In this document: in pieces, positions 7,298 through 17,471 of the stretch
How the letters are laid out: the number at the start of each line of letters is the position of its first letter
Numbering within the stretch: position 1 is the first letter of the stretch
Assembly (NCBI GenBank): GCA_039817415.1
Contig: JBCBVV010000014.1
Span: 1-64,000, forward strand
From: JALEFZ01 sp039817415
Lineage (GTDB): Bacteria; Bacteroidota; Bacteroidia; J057
Length of the DNA: 64,000 nt
Direction: 5' to 3'
Program-made: the position numbers and the translations under genes
Notes under the pieces: model-generated
Seen by the model: only the letters and a program-made list of their open reading frames with translations
Databases searched by the model: none
What the model was told of the DNA's origin: nothing

Positions 7298-10200
7298 CTA
7301 TTCTCCATCCATAATAATCGCTGGGATTTCCAATGATTTGAAAAGCTCGTTGTAGGCCTTCATCTCTGTATGGATGATGGCGTCTCTTTCATCTTGGTAT
7401 ACGTTCCAGTCACGCAGCAAGTCGCTTAATCGATCCTTGGCCCCTTGGGTTACGCTTGGATCGGGCTGGTCTATATAGTTGGAGAGCTGTATGAGTTGAG
7501 CATTGAGTTTGTTGTTAAAATTGATCACATCTTGGAAGGTCTTTTGCTTGGCTTGAATCAAATTCCCTTCCCAATGATTGATGCGCTTGAGGAGTTCTTC
7601 TCCTTTGTCCCTCAATGGCTCGGCCTTGTCATTCCCCGCCAAGAGTTCTGCATATCTTCTTAACTGAGCCTTCGCAGAACGCATCTGAATCACCGATTCA
7701 TGCATATCGACTAGGGTGCTTTCTATTTGGAGCAGAAGTTTTTGTTGGGCGGCAAAGGCTTCGGGTGTTGATGAGATCGCCGGATTAGGAAGGATCGTCA
7801 CCTTTGTCATGACGGTATCCTCCTCCAAGGACAAACGCAAGGTATAGGTGCCTGGGGCTACACTAGAACCGGATAATCCTCCAAATACAAATACCTTATC
7901 AATGGCAGGAATGGCTTCTCGATTGAAATCCCATGTAAACCTATGATAGCCTCTTTTAGAAGGCAATACGTTGGGTCTGGCAGGTCCCCCCGGCCACGAA
8001 CGAAAGCCCTTCGGCTTGTGATTGGTGAAAGACCTGATTAGGCTTGTTCCTTGCAGGATATCCAGCCTCACATCCAAGGTATCTACATCTGTGTCTAGAT
8101 AATAATCGAAGGTAACACCTCTCGGCGGATTCTGGCCTTGCCCAACTGCTCTTGATACCCCTCCAAATATCCGATAGGTATCTTTGGGTGGAAACAACAC
8201 CACCGGCTTTTCTTCCTTCGCCACATGCTGCAGAACACCCAAGTCATCTAAAATCCAAAATCCACGGCCTGAAGTCGCTGCGACCAAATCGTTATCTTGA
8301 ATAATTAAATCATTGATGGCGACCACGGGGAGATTGAGCTCCAGACGCTGCCAGAACGCCCCATCATCAAGGGAAACATACAGACCCGTCTCCGTTCCTG
8401 CGTATAGCAAGCCCTTCCTTTTCTTATCGCCACGAACTACCCGAGCGAATCCGTTGGGATCATCCAAGCCCTTGACAATCTTAGTCCACGTTTTTCCATA
8501 ATTCTGTGTTTTGAAGACATGAGAATTAAGATCCATCGATTTGTATCGCATCACCACCACATAAGCCACCGCTGGATCATGCTCGGAAATGTCTATGCTA
8601 TTGATGATGCCATCTTCAATTCCTTTAGGGGTAACATTTTCCCAGGTCTCACCTCCATTTTTGGTCATGTGTAACAAACCATCATCTGTACCTGCATACA
8701 AAACTCCCTCTTCATGCTGAGATTCCACCAAAGCAGTGATGGTATTGTAATTTTCTCCTCCTGCGGCTTCATTGGTGTAAGGCGCACCACCTGGTCCATG
8801 TTTGTCTGTTTCGTTTTTAGTGAGGTCAGGACTGACTGTTGCCCAATTCATTCCCCCATCAGTTGTTTTGAAGACCACATTTCCTGCATGATATATCGTT
8901 TGTCTGTCATGAGGGGAGGAGATGATAGGGGCATTCCAATTGTAGCGATATTTGGCATCCTTGGGCGCAATGCTTAGGCCTAGCTCAGGATATTCCTTGA
9001 TCGATTTTTGGGTACGAGAGGATTTCGTCCACTTGCTGATGTTGCCCTGATAGGTTCCTCCATAAACGGTTTCTGGATCGTCTGGGTCAAAGGCGATAAA
9101 CGCACTTTCTCCACCAGCAACAGAATACCAATCTTTCCAATCAATGCCTCCATCATTCGTACGACTTGCTATCGCAATGGCTGAATTGTCTTGCTGGCCG
9201 CCGTAGACATGATAAGGAACCTGGTTGTCAGTAATCACGCGGTAAAACTGAGCAGTTGCCTGATTTTTTTGCGTGCTCCAACTCTTTCCCCCATTGAAGG
9301 AAATATTAGCCCCCCCATCGTTAGAGTTGATGAGGTTGCTGTTGTCATGTGGGTTGATCCACAAATGATGATTGTCTCCATGCGGAACGGGGATATTAGA
9401 AAAGCTTCTCCCTCCGTCAATGGATTTCATCACAGGGGCATTTAATACATAGACCACATTCTCATTCTGTGGGTCTGCAAAAATCTCCATATAGTACCAA
9501 GAGCGTGCAATGTTGACTCGATTGCTATTGACTTGGTTCCAAGTTTTACCTGCATTGTCCGAACGATACACCCCACCTTTTTTCCCTTCTGCTTCAATGA
9601 CGGCAAAAACACGTTCGGGATTGGCCCTGGAAACAGAAATTCCTGATTTCCCAAAGGCGTTTGGCAGCCCCGCTTCCATCTTGGTCCAGCTTTCACCTCC
9701 ATCTGTGGATTTGTACAAAGCCGAATGTTCGCCACCCGACTCAATCAGCCAGGGAAAACGACGATGCTGCCACATAGAAGAATACAAAATACGAGGATTG
9801 GTCATGTCCATCGACAAGGAAGAGGCTCCTGTAGTCGAATTCACAAATAAGACTTGCTGCCAGCTTTTGCCACCATCCTGGGTTCTATAAACCCCTCTTT
9901 CCTCCGAAGGCCCATATTGAGCACCTTGAACAGCCACATATATGATGTCAGGATTGGTAGGATGAATGATCACATCGGAGATATGACGACTCTCCTCCAG
10001 CCCCATATGGGTCCATGTTTTTCCAGCATCTGTAGACTTGTACACCCCATCTCCCATAGAAGTCATCACCCCACGAGCGGCATGTTCCCCCATACCTACC
10101 AGCACGATATTAGGATCGCTTTCCGCTACGGCAATGGCCCCTACCGTTCCTGTTTTGAAGAATCCATCTGAAATATTTTTCCAAGTAATGCCCGCATCAG

Positions 10201-10441
10201 TGGTTTTGAAAACCCCTCCTCCCGTAGAACCCATATAATAGGTATGAGGATGACCGATCACGCCTGTGGAAGCTACACTTCTCCCCCCTCGAAATGGGCC
10301 AATGTTTCGCCATTTCAAGCCATGAAAGAGAGAATCATAGATCATGATGCCAGCTTCTTCGGTTTTCTTTTTGCCTTTCTGCGCATAACTGGCCAAAGGA
10401 AGTACCATCAAGCAAATGAGTAGGAGTCTTAGGGATTTCAT
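7298..10441 (-). CDS. Secreted BNR/VPS10-like beta-propeller protein (glycosyl hydrolase-like)
   Basis: The 1047-residue protein has a signal peptide (about residues 1-20, ending SYAQ) and then many BNR/sortilin-type repeats with the Asp-box pattern S-x-D-x-G-x-T-W: TTDAGITWKNIS, STDAGKTWTHM, TQDGGKSWQQV, STDGGESWTKM, NGGETWENV and others between about 60 and 700. The C-terminal 300 residues form a beta domain (EDTVMTKVTILPNP) and a helical segment. Length and layout fit the large 'WD40/YVTN/BNR-like repeat' proteins common in Bacteroidota. Many are annotated as glycosyl hydrolases or sialidase-like, but the activity is unproven. It is exported, and its stop lies 69 bp from attI-like site 1, so read-through could feed array 1. 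Confidence 0.88.
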   Translation of the reverse strand: MKSLRLLLICLMVLPLASYAQKGKKKTEEAGIMIYDSLFHGLKWRNIGPFRGGRSVASTGVIGHPHTYYMGSTGGGVFKTTDAGITWKNISDGFFKTGTVGAIAVAESDPNIVLVGMGEHAARGVMTSMGDGVYKSTDAGKTWTHMGLEESRHISDVIIHPTNPDIIYVAVQGAQYGPSEERGVYRTQDGGKSWQQVLFVNSTTGASSLSMDMTNPRILYSSMWQHRRFPWLIESGGEHSALYKSTDGGESWTKMEAGLPNAFGKSGISVSRANPERVFAVIEAEGKKGGVYRSDNAGKTWNQVNSNRVNIARSWYYMEIFADPQNENVVYVLNAPVMKSIDGGRSFSNIPVPHGDNHHLWINPHDNSNLINSNDGGANISFNGGKSWSTQKNQATAQFYRVITDNQVPYHVYGGQQDNSAIAIASRTNDGGIDWKDWYSVAGGESAFIAFDPDDPETVYGGTYQGNISKWTKSSRTQKSIKEYPELGLSIAPKDAKYRYNWNAPIISSPHDRQTIYHAGNVVFKTTDGGMNWATVSPDLTKNETDKHGPGGAPYTNEAAGGENYNTITALVESQHEEGVLYAGTDDGLLHMTKNGGETWENVTPKGIEDGIINSIDISEHDPAVAYVVVMRYKSMDLNSHVFKTQNYGKTWTKIVKGLDDPNGFARVVRGDKKRKGLLYAGTETGLYVSLDDGAFWQRLELNLPVVAINDLIIQDNDLVAATSGRGFWILDDLGVLQHVAKEEKPVVLFPPKDTYRIFGGVSRAVGQGQNPPRGVTFDYYLDTDVDTLDVRLDILQGTSLIRSFTNHKPKGFRSWPGGPARPNVLPSKRGYHRFTWDFNREAIPAIDKVFVFGGLSGSSVAPGTYTLRLSLEEDTVMTKVTILPNPAISSTPEAFAAQQKLLLQIESTLVDMHESVIQMRSAKAQLRRYAELLAGNDKAEPLRDKGEELLKRINHWEGNLIQAKQKTFQDVINFNNKLNAQLIQLSNYIDQPDPSVTQGAKDRLSDLLRDWNVYQDERDAIIHTEMKAYNELFKSLEIPAIIMDGE

Positions 10442-10635
10442 GTAGTCAGTTTTAGTTCAGGATATCCATCAAAGGTATAACAAGATAACATTTAGTTTTG
10501 GGATGGATTCTTTTTAGCTAAAATAGAAAGACAGTATAGAGAAGCTCAAGGGAAAACTTCTGTATACTGCCTGTATCAAGTCTAGTAGAATCGCTCGTGA
10601 AAGCCTTGTAGAATGCTTGGAGATAGGATGCTACC

Positions 10636-12384
10636 CTACTTCTCCATCCCAACCATCACCTTCACATGTTGCCAAGGATAATCGCGCAATTTAATTTGCA
10701 GCATATAAATGCCTCTCGGCAACTCTGGCAGAGAGACCTTTCCTTCAAGGCTAGCGCTTTGCGCAACTTTATGTCCCAAGAGATCGCGGACAATCACCTG
10801 CTCGATCTCAACATCTGTATCGATGTAAATCACATCCTTTGCAGGATTCGGATATACTTGTAGGGAAGGCCTATGCCCATTTAGCTCATTTGTGGAAGTA
10901 AGGGTATTTTCCTTCAGCGAGTAATCCACCACAACGGGAAGATGATCCGCTATCACCCTGGTATCGTTCTGCTGAAGATTATTGGCAAGCAGCATGGCCG
11001 CATCCATCCTTTCTGTATCTAGGATAAAGGCATGTTCCTTCGCCAATACTGCATCAGAGAAAAACTGAAAATCGAGCCTACCAGGAGGGAAGCCATCCCC
11101 TTGCAAATCCCGCCAAGTGTAGACAAAATTAGAATCGACATGCAAAGGACGGGCATCTGTTAAATCTGTATTATCCCAGTCCAACAAGCCCCTATTCCCA
11201 TATAAAGCAGTGTTTTGGATATCACCTGTGAGGATAGTTCTGTATTGTTGGCTAAAGCCTACCAAGTTCATATCACCCACAAAAACAATAGGGGTGGAAT
11301 CCTGTACACTTACCGTCCCTCCTGGGCGCTTGGCATCTAAAATAAAGGAAGCAAATTCATCTGCCTGATCCTGACGACCCGCATTGTTTGTACAACAAGA
11401 CAAATGCCCATTAACAAGAAGCATATCGCGCCTCGAGATAGAATCTGGAACATCAATGCTATGAGCTGTTTTTCTGTTCAAATCCCAATCCTCCGTAATC
11501 GGCCAACGGGAAACCGTCACTCGCCCTGATCCTTTGCCTACATCCCAACTCTTTCCATTAGGCAAGGGCAACCAGCTGTTGAACAAACGCCTCACATTTG
11601 CTGTGTCCTCGCTACATTCCTGAAAACAATAGATATCACCCTCTAGGGCCAACACAACTCGTTGCATCGCATCAATGGCTGAAGGCGAAAAGCCATTGTT
11701 GAATAGAATATTATAAGAGACTACGCGAATATCCGCTGGAGATGTTTTTTCTATGCTAATGGGGGATGCGCTCGTTGTAGTAGTAGGCTGAAAAGCATAG
11801 GAAAATACAATTCCATTGTTGGGCATTCGGTCATTGTCCTTGTCATCATTAAAGGCTATGCTGATAGTATCCCCCAGAAACAACTCGTTGATTCCATCAG
11901 GCTTTACTTCTCTTGGAAGGGCGATTTCAAAGATAGATGAGGTGAAGGTCGGGGCCACTTGAAACTCAATGTCCCCTAAGGTCACCCTTGCATTCGGATC
12001 GGGGGTATTGAACCATGCATAATGTCCATTGATATTGATGGCGATCTCCGTTCCGTATCCATCTTGTTCGGGGAAACCCGTTGAAGGATCATGGTCTGTG
12101 TCAATATGCAGCCAGATCTCATGGTCCACTAAGTCATTGCCGAGGCAAAGCTCCCTATCCAAGGTCAATTTGATATACAAATAACGATCATCATGGCTTA
12201 CCTGCATATCAATCAAATCTATGCCATTCTGATTGTCCCTGCCATCCGTATAGCTTGCCATATTGAGGCTCCAATCATTAAACAATTCATCGACGATGAT
12301 AGAGGAGTTTTGGCCATGCCCTAGCCTTCCTGATAAGGTCAGGATAAGCAGGATGGCATACAGCTTCAATGGGTTCTTATGCAT
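10636..12384 (-). CDS. Secreted endonuclease/exonuclease/phosphatase family protein with T9SS sorting domain
   Basis: The 582-residue protein has a signal peptide (about 1-24, ending GHGQ). Residues 30-180 form a beta-rich region (YLYIKLTL...HIDTDHDPSTGFPEQDG) like a CBM9/DOMON-type domain. Residues 218-490 are an EEP-family nuclease/phosphatase: RVVSYNILFNNG, DIYCFQECSE, FVGDMNL and ADHLPVVVDYSL give the metal-binding and catalytic positions. The C-terminus (LQVYPNPAKDVIYI...LPRGIYMLQIKL) is a type IX secretion sorting domain. It is therefore probably released or attached at the cell surface; the substrate (nucleic acid or phosphoester) cannot be told. Confidence 0.88.
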   Translation of the reverse strand: MHKNPLKLYAILLILTLSGRLGHGQNSSIIVDELFNDWSLNMASYTDGRDNQNGIDLIDMQVSHDDRYLYIKLTLDRELCLGNDLVDHEIWLHIDTDHDPSTGFPEQDGYGTEIAININGHYAWFNTPDPNARVTLGDIEFQVAPTFTSSIFEIALPREVKPDGINELFLGDTISIAFNDDKDNDRMPNNGIVFSYAFQPTTTTSASPISIEKTSPADIRVVSYNILFNNGFSPSAIDAMQRVVLALEGDIYCFQECSEDTANVRRLFNSWLPLPNGKSWDVGKGSGRVTVSRWPITEDWDLNRKTAHSIDVPDSISRRDMLLVNGHLSCCTNNAGRQDQADEFASFILDAKRPGGTVSVQDSTPIVFVGDMNLVGFSQQYRTILTGDIQNTALYGNRGLLDWDNTDLTDARPLHVDSNFVYTWRDLQGDGFPPGRLDFQFFSDAVLAKEHAFILDTERMDAAMLLANNLQQNDTRVIADHLPVVVDYSLKENTLTSTNELNGHRPSLQVYPNPAKDVIYIDTDVEIEQVIVRDLLGHKVAQSASLEGKVSLPELPRGIYMLQIKLRDYPWQHVKVMVGMEK

Positions 12385-12503
12385 CCCTCAAATTAATTCG
12401 TTTGCCTCAATTCCTCCTAACTTAATGGCAAAACCTTTTGTCCCAATCATGAAGTACGATGATCTCTTCAACAAAAAGGCAGTACCAGCGAAAGGCATCT
12501 TTT

Positions 12504-13736
12504 TTACTGCCCAGTCAGGAGCTTATCAATGTAATAGTAACCCGACAACATAGACCCTGGAGCTCCCATTTGCCTGTAAGGGTCCAAAATGGCTCCAGCA
12601 AAATAGACGCGCTTATCTAAGGGCTCAGCAATCGTCTTCAAATGTGAGGACTTTTCAAACGGGACAACCACCCAAGTACCCTGCGTATGTTCATGTTGGC
12701 CCCAATTTTCTAGGTGATATTCTCCTGTATAGGATTTTGATGCCTTTCCCTCAAACATTTGATCCAATTCATGAATAAGTGTCTCGATTACCTTTTCTTC
12801 AGACCCAAGCTTCTCATATTTCTTCGCTTCTTTTCCTGCGCACAAAAATCCTAAAAGATGGTTCTCAGTATTCTTTCCAAAGGCCATGTCATAGTATGTT
12901 TTTTCCCCTCCTTTGAGTCCATAATTCGTTTTACATTGAATGACATCTGGGTAAAATTTCTCGGAGAATTTCATCGCTACCTTGAAGCCTTCGAGGAAGT
13001 TGATCGACTCGATTGCCTTCTGTTTAGCCGAACTTAAGGGAGGCGAAAATGTGATCTTGTTGGATTTTAGGACGCCAATGGGAACCGTAACAAGAACCTT
13101 GTCTGCCTCATAGCTTGTCCCATTTTCAGTTTGAATGATGACTTTTTCTTGGGTATAGTCAATAGCGCTTACAGCTGAATTATACACGATTTTATGTTTT
13201 ACTTCCTTGGCTATATTCTCATTCAGGAAGTCATACCAAGTCGAGTTTTTAAATTTGGACTCAGGCATAAAGTGATAAAAGTGCTTCAAATAAAAGTCTG
13301 CTGATGTCAGTTTCTCTCCATCCCAATTAAGGCCAGAATTCAGCTTGTAGGGAATGACCTCTTCCTCAATTTCCTCTCCTTTTTTCCCTTTGATTACATT
13401 TAAGACTTTAGGGTGGCTATGAATCCATTCCGCTCCTACATCAATGGGGAAATCAGCCAAAGTAGCCTGCTTCTTTAATCGCCCTCCGTAGCGGTTCGTA
13501 GCTTCAAGCAGGAGATAATCGATCTTGTTTCGCTCTAGTATTTTGGCAGCAGCAAGACCTGCTCCACCTGTGCCCACGATAATAACTTTCCCTTTATAGG
13601 TATAACTTTTGTCTAAGGCTGTCTGCTTGGGAAGTTTATCTGCAGCACGGGCAGCCCATTTGAAAAAGCCCAAAGAATAGATGCTCTTTAGCACCTGATC
13701 AAATACTGTCAATTCTCCATTACGTTTCATAGACAT
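12504..13736 (-). CDS. FAD-dependent amine oxidase family protein
   Basis: The 410-residue protein has an N-terminal dinucleotide-binding motif VIIVGTGGAGLAAAKIL (about residues 50-66) and the flavin amine oxidase motif EATNRYGGRLKK (about 78-89) followed by DVGAEWIHS. The C-terminal FAD-contact segment YFAGAILDPYRQMGAPGSM is also present. It resembles monoamine/polyamine oxidases. The first 45 residues are an extension without a clear signal peptide. The substrate is not predictable. The Crp/Fnr-type gene 13807-14403 lies 70 bp upstream in the same direction and may regulate or be co-transcribed with it. Confidence 0.87.
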   Translation of the reverse strand: MSMKRNGELTVFDQVLKSIYSLGFFKWAARAADKLPKQTALDKSYTYKGKVIIVGTGGAGLAAAKILERNKIDYLLLEATNRYGGRLKKQATLADFPIDVGAEWIHSHPKVLNVIKGKKGEEIEEEVIPYKLNSGLNWDGEKLTSADFYLKHFYHFMPESKFKNSTWYDFLNENIAKEVKHKIVYNSAVSAIDYTQEKVIIQTENGTSYEADKVLVTVPIGVLKSNKITFSPPLSSAKQKAIESINFLEGFKVAMKFSEKFYPDVIQCKTNYGLKGGEKTYYDMAFGKNTENHLLGFLCAGKEAKKYEKLGSEEKVIETLIHELDQMFEGKASKSYTGEYHLENWGQHEHTQGTWVVVPFEKSSHLKTIAEPLDKRVYFAGAILDPYRQMGAPGSMLSGYYYIDKLLTGQ

Positions 13737-13806
13737 ATAGATATTTCGGTTGTTTCATCGAAAGTATCGGATGTCTCTATGAAAGCATTTGACAAATGTC
13801 ACAAAG

Positions 13807-14403
13807 TTATTTCATGGCTCTAATTCTACTCAAGGTTTCTCTACTCACCCCCAGATAAGAGGCAATGTCAGTCAAGGAAACCCTTTGCAAAAGGTCCGGT
13901 GCTTTTTCTAACAGGGATGTGTATCGTTCTCTTGCCGACATGAATTGCAATTGACGAAGCTTTTCCTCGATAAAGCTGGTGTACTCCAACAGGAGGTCAT
14001 TGAGTAATTGGCTGGTGGATAAATCCCGTTGTGCAAGTTCTTTCAGCTCCATCATCTGAATTTGAATCACATCGGAATCTTCTAAAAACTCGACTGTTTC
14101 TTGTGAAGGTAAACCTTGAAAATTTGCCATAGAGCCTATGACTTCATTCTCGAAGGCAAACCACGTACAAATTTCCTTTCCATCCTTTAAGTAATACGAT
14201 TTGACTCCACCTTGTAAAATGGCGTAAGAGAAATAATGACGCTTACCTTCAGAAATGATTTTGGTCTGTTTGCTCACCTTCATGTACACAGAATGACGAG
14301 CCAAGGCATTCAGAGACTCCTCGCCCAGGATAGGAAAAAGTATATGTAAGGTGCGTTTCAGTTCGGCATACTCCATATCAAGGTGATTATGTTGGCCTAT
14401 CAA
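13807..14403 (-). CDS. Crp/Fnr family transcriptional regulator
   Basis: The 198-residue protein has a cyclic-nucleotide-binding-like beta-roll (about residues 25-130, with SKQTKIISEGKRHYFSYAILQGGVK) and a C-terminal helix-turn-helix (SLTDIASYLGVSRETLSRIRAMK, about 175-198). The HTH is short, as in the many Bacteroidota Crp/Fnr proteins that lack the extra winged part. No Fe-S cysteine pattern is visible. An alternative start at residue 10 (MEYAEL) is possible. It precedes the amine oxidase gene in the same orientation. Confidence 0.85.
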   Translation of the reverse strand: MIGQHNHLDMEYAELKRTLHILFPILGEESLNALARHSVYMKVSKQTKIISEGKRHYFSYAILQGGVKSYYLKDGKEICTWFAFENEVIGSMANFQGLPSQETVEFLEDSDVIQIQMMELKELAQRDLSTSQLLNDLLLEYTSFIEEKLRQLQFMSARERYTSLLEKAPDLLQRVSLTDIASYLGVSRETLSRIRAMK

Positions 14404-14751
14404 GCAAGATGAGGGTGAAAGTTAAGCGATAAACAATGGTAGGAAATTTCCTTGAAAAAACTCGGGTACTATAGGATCTAGCATGGCCAATACACTGTCC
14501 GGACTTTTGCTGGCTGCCACATCATCAAAGTCAACAAAAAGCACCCTTACATGTAGGTTTCCAAGTGAAGGGGCCAATCCCGGTACTTTGGAAAATCCAA
14601 GGGCACTAGGTCCCTCAACCATCCTAGGTAGTTTACAAGGCTGCAAGGCTATTTGAGGTTGTTCGTTTGTTACAGCTGACGACTGTTGGGAAGTTTTACA
14701 GCTTACCAAGCAGATTGTCAATAGGAAAAAATACACCCTGGTTTTGTGCAT
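14401..14751 (-). pseudogene. Truncated, frameshifted M6-peptidase-like lipoprotein
   Basis: An open frame of 109 codons starts at 14751 with a lipoprotein signal peptide (LLTICLVSCKTS, Cys at residue 18). It continues into LHVRVLFVDFDDV, a pattern typical of the start of secreted M6-like metalloprotease domains. The annotated frame ends in GNFLPLFIA. If one T is removed from the T-run near 14457, the reading continues as FFKEISYHCLSLNFHPHLA, closer to the family pattern, and stops at about 14401. The HExxH catalytic region is missing, so this is a broken gene remnant. The family assignment is tentative. Confidence 0.5.
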
Positions 14752-14918
14752 ATTTACTGTTTATCTGCGAAAGTGCTTCTCATTTTTTGGGAATGAAGAG
14801 TTGGCTTTTCATTCACTCGACCTGCACCATCAAAATACGATACCTAGCACAGTTGGAGAAGATGTTACTAATCATCACTGCAAAGTTTCCAAGAAATATT
14901 TTCTCCCCCTTCCCAAGC

Positions 14919-15938
14919 CTAAAAGCTCTTCCCTTGTAATAGCCCAAGGATATTTTCCCAGATTTCCTGATTCACTTGCATCCCATTTTTTAAGTTGTGG
15001 TTTCTGGCTGCTAAGGATCGTTCCCCAGGATAATATGTTCTTTGCCCCTTTTCTAATGGCGTTGTGTCATGCGTATAATCAACTATTTCATTGATGAGCG
15101 AACCCTGGAGCTCTTTGTCGGGAAAAACCTCGGGATCAATGCAAAGATACACTTGTGAGATAGCCGTTTCGTAGGTCTTCAGACCAATCCTGTAGGTGGA
15201 GTTTCCAGCTGAAAGCAAGGTCGCTAGCATATCCAGTACAATAGAAAGTGCTGAACCCTTCCAGTAACCAATCGGAAGTCCACGTTCTTTCTTCAAAATC
15301 TTTTCAGGATCACGAGAGAGCTGATTGTCCTCATCCCAACCTCCAGGATAGGGAAGTTGGTCTCCCTTCAATCTGTATTCGTTTATTTTACCAAAGGAGA
15401 ATTGTGAAAGGGCCATATCCAATACAATATGTCCTTCCTTTCTTGGAATAGATACAACAAAAGGGTTGTTCCCCATTCGGCTTTCCTGTCCGCCCCAGGC
15501 AGGCATATTGGGTTGTGTATTGGTAAACAGGATAGCAATACAGTTTTCATTGGCAGCTTGCCACCCATAATATCCCCCCCTCATCCAATGATTGGTATTT
15601 CGAAGGGCGACCAATCCCATTCCATTTTCCTTGGCCAGTTCGATGGCTCGATCTGTACACCTTAACGCATTCAGAATTCCAGCCCCTTGATTCCCATCCC
15701 ACCTTTCTATGTTTCCAAAGCTTTCCACTCTCTCAGCTTCTGTTTCAACTTTTACGAGCCCCTTTTTTACATAGTCCAAGAATCGTGGCACACGGTTGAT
15801 GCCATGTGAATTGATCCCAAACAAGGTATTTTGAGTGTGTACCTCCGCGAGCAAACGGGCCTTAGGTTCGGTAAAATCATATTTCGTAAAAAGAGAAAAA
15901 AGGACCTCCTCCATCTCTTTTGCAGTAAGGTTCAACAT
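14919..15938 (-). CDS. yiaK: 3-dehydro-L-gulonate 2-dehydrogenase (YiaK/DlgD-like)
   Basis: The 339-residue protein belongs to the malate/L-lactate dehydrogenase (LDH2) superfamily and is closest to YiaK: INSHGINRVPRF (about residues 42-53), MGLVALRNTNHWMRGGYYGWQAA (about 109-131), MGNNPFVVSIPR, and GYWKGSALSIVLDMLATLLS (about 228-247) all match it. The enzyme reduces 2,3-diketo-L-gulonate to 3-keto-L-gulonate with NAD(P)H in ascorbate or uronate breakdown. It is cytoplasmic. No other genes of that pathway are beside it, so the substrate here is inferred. The length is normal for the family. Confidence 0.85.
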   Translation of the reverse strand: MLNLTAKEMEEVLFSLFTKYDFTEPKARLLAEVHTQNTLFGINSHGINRVPRFLDYVKKGLVKVETEAERVESFGNIERWDGNQGAGILNALRCTDRAIELAKENGMGLVALRNTNHWMRGGYYGWQAANENCIAILFTNTQPNMPAWGGQESRMGNNPFVVSIPRKEGHIVLDMALSQFSFGKINEYRLKGDQLPYPGGWDEDNQLSRDPEKILKKERGLPIGYWKGSALSIVLDMLATLLSAGNSTYRIGLKTYETAISQVYLCIDPEVFPDKELQGSLINEIVDYTHDTTPLEKGQRTYYPGERSLAARNHNLKNGMQVNQEIWENILGLLQGKSF

Positions 15939-16137
15939 GATCAGTTTGTGTTAAGTAAATGGCTTATGGGTGTGTTGAGAGACAATCAGTTTGATCTTTA
16001 GGCCAGATGAATCGATTATGACTAAGAGACTGTTTAAGATTTAGCTTTTTTTCACTTGTGGATCCAAATGATTCACTCAGCGAAAGAGCTAGCGGAACAA
16101 TTGCAATTGCTCCCATTGAAACGGATGAGAGAAGAGG

Positions 16138-16632
16138 CTAGGTCAGGGTGATAGGCTTTTCATCATCCAACCTCTTTTCCAATACAATCATATGCTTGCA
16201 CTGTATGCCATGTTCAAAAATAGGTTCTCTATAATTTCTAAGGAAGAAGTTCTTATCAATTCTTGCTATCTCAAACCCCATTTTTTGGTAAAGGGCAAGT
16301 TGTCCGATACTAGAATTTCCTGTTCCTATTGTCATCGTCTTATATCCCAATTCTAGGCTGATGATTTGCGCATGTCTTAACAATGCTTTTCCAAGTCCTT
16401 TCCCTTGCTCGGATTCTCTGACAGCTATGTTTTTTACTTCAATGTTGGTAGAAGAAATTTCATGGAGAACGAAAACACCTTTGATCTTGGCATTCACTTT
16501 TCCAATGTAACATTTACCCGTTTTTACGTATTTGTTTATTTGCGGCCTTGATGGGTCTGCTAATTCAAGCAAATCAAAGGGTATGTCCTTGGTTTCCTTT
16601 ATCTCTTCAATATATAGTTTCGAATCATCCAT
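16138..16632 (-). CDS. GNAT family N-acetyltransferase
   Basis: The 164-residue protein carries the acetyl-CoA-binding motif A of GNAT enzymes, VRESEQGKGLGKALLRHA (about residues 71-88: Q/R-x-x-G-x-G/A), and motif B near LALYQKMGFEIAR (about 112-124). A Bacteroidota-type GNAT with an N-terminal LELADPSRPQINKY segment is typical. The acceptor substrate is unknown. It is cytoplasmic and stands alone, with 800 bp of gene-free DNA upstream. Confidence 0.85.
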   Translation of the reverse strand: MDDSKLYIEEIKETKDIPFDLLELADPSRPQINKYVKTGKCYIGKVNAKIKGVFVLHEISSTNIEVKNIAVRESEQGKGLGKALLRHAQIISLELGYKTMTIGTGNSSIGQLALYQKMGFEIARIDKNFFLRNYREPIFEHGIQCKHMIVLEKRLDDEKPITLT

Positions 16633-17471
16633 TGTTATAAAAGTCTTTTGTCATGGAGCAAGTACCTGAGACAACATCATTTTGCTTGCTGATTGGACCC
16701 CATTTATTTTTGCTCGTAGGTGTATGTTTTCATTCGCTTACAGGATAGCTGGCTGAGGGAATGATTCCTTCTAGTTCTTGGAAGGATTCAATGGCATAGG
16801 TATGAAATTAAGTTATAGTCGCCAATATGAGCTTTAATTTCCATTCTTACTCCCAATCAGAAATCCATGCTAATCGCAGGACCTTTCAATTTTCTTATTA
16901 CTTCTTAAAAGCAGTCCTTTTTCCTTCTTTCCTCCCTAATTGATAAAAGACTTAGGATAAACTCAATATAGGGAAGGTACATTCTGGCTTCAAATACATA
17001 GATAACAAAGAACCAAATGATGTTCAAAGCGGATAGGTAGTGTGGTTCTTCTAGCCCTGTCCCCCTGTCAGTCATGCAAAGCATAGATTCAGGAAGTTCC
17101 CAATGCTATCATCATCATTCCGCCACATGCCTTGCTCGAGAAAGAGCAAGAGATTTCCAGCAGACCCAATCTCTTTGACTATGTCGTTTTGCGCAAACTC
17201 GAATCGCTGAGCCATCTTCATGAAGATATTCTGTGTTTCAGCAAAGTCCCTGTCGATTGGTATCGTGGAGGAAGGTCTGCTTTGGATAATGAGGAGACAG
17301 CATGCTATAAGCCTAGGCAGGATCTCATACATTTATCGCATGTTCGCCCAATATTTTTATTCTTTGGTATATTCAATAGCTTGAAAATAAACTACACTTT
17401 TCTTCTGTTTGCTTAACTTAGGCGTATAACTTAGTCGAATGATCGAATATTCTAACCTATCAGCTTTTACG
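16633..17471. other. Long intergenic stretch without a supported gene
   Basis: About 840 bases separate two divergently oriented genes (GNAT on minus, M1 peptidase on plus). Short open frames at 17072-17332 (minus) and 17132-17416 (plus) overlap each other and match nothing I know. No tRNA, attC-like palindrome or clear hairpin was seen. The region should contain the promoter of the M1 peptidase near its right end, but no convincing TTTG/TAnnTTTG pair was found. Confidence 0.5.

Noticed and set aside
7298..10441. Many plus-strand open frames inside the BNR-propeller gene
   Set aside because: They are shadow frames of a long well-supported gene on the minus strand.
16067..16152. Short plus-strand frame starting MIHSAKELAEQLQLLPLKR
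   Set aside because: It recalls the start of DUF985-type cupins but has only 28 codons, lacks the rest of the domain and overlaps the GNAT gene end. Too weak to list as a pseudogene.
17072..17416. Two overlapping open frames in the intergenic stretch before the M1 peptidase
   Set aside because: They occupy both strands of the same DNA, with no recognisable family, signal or start context.
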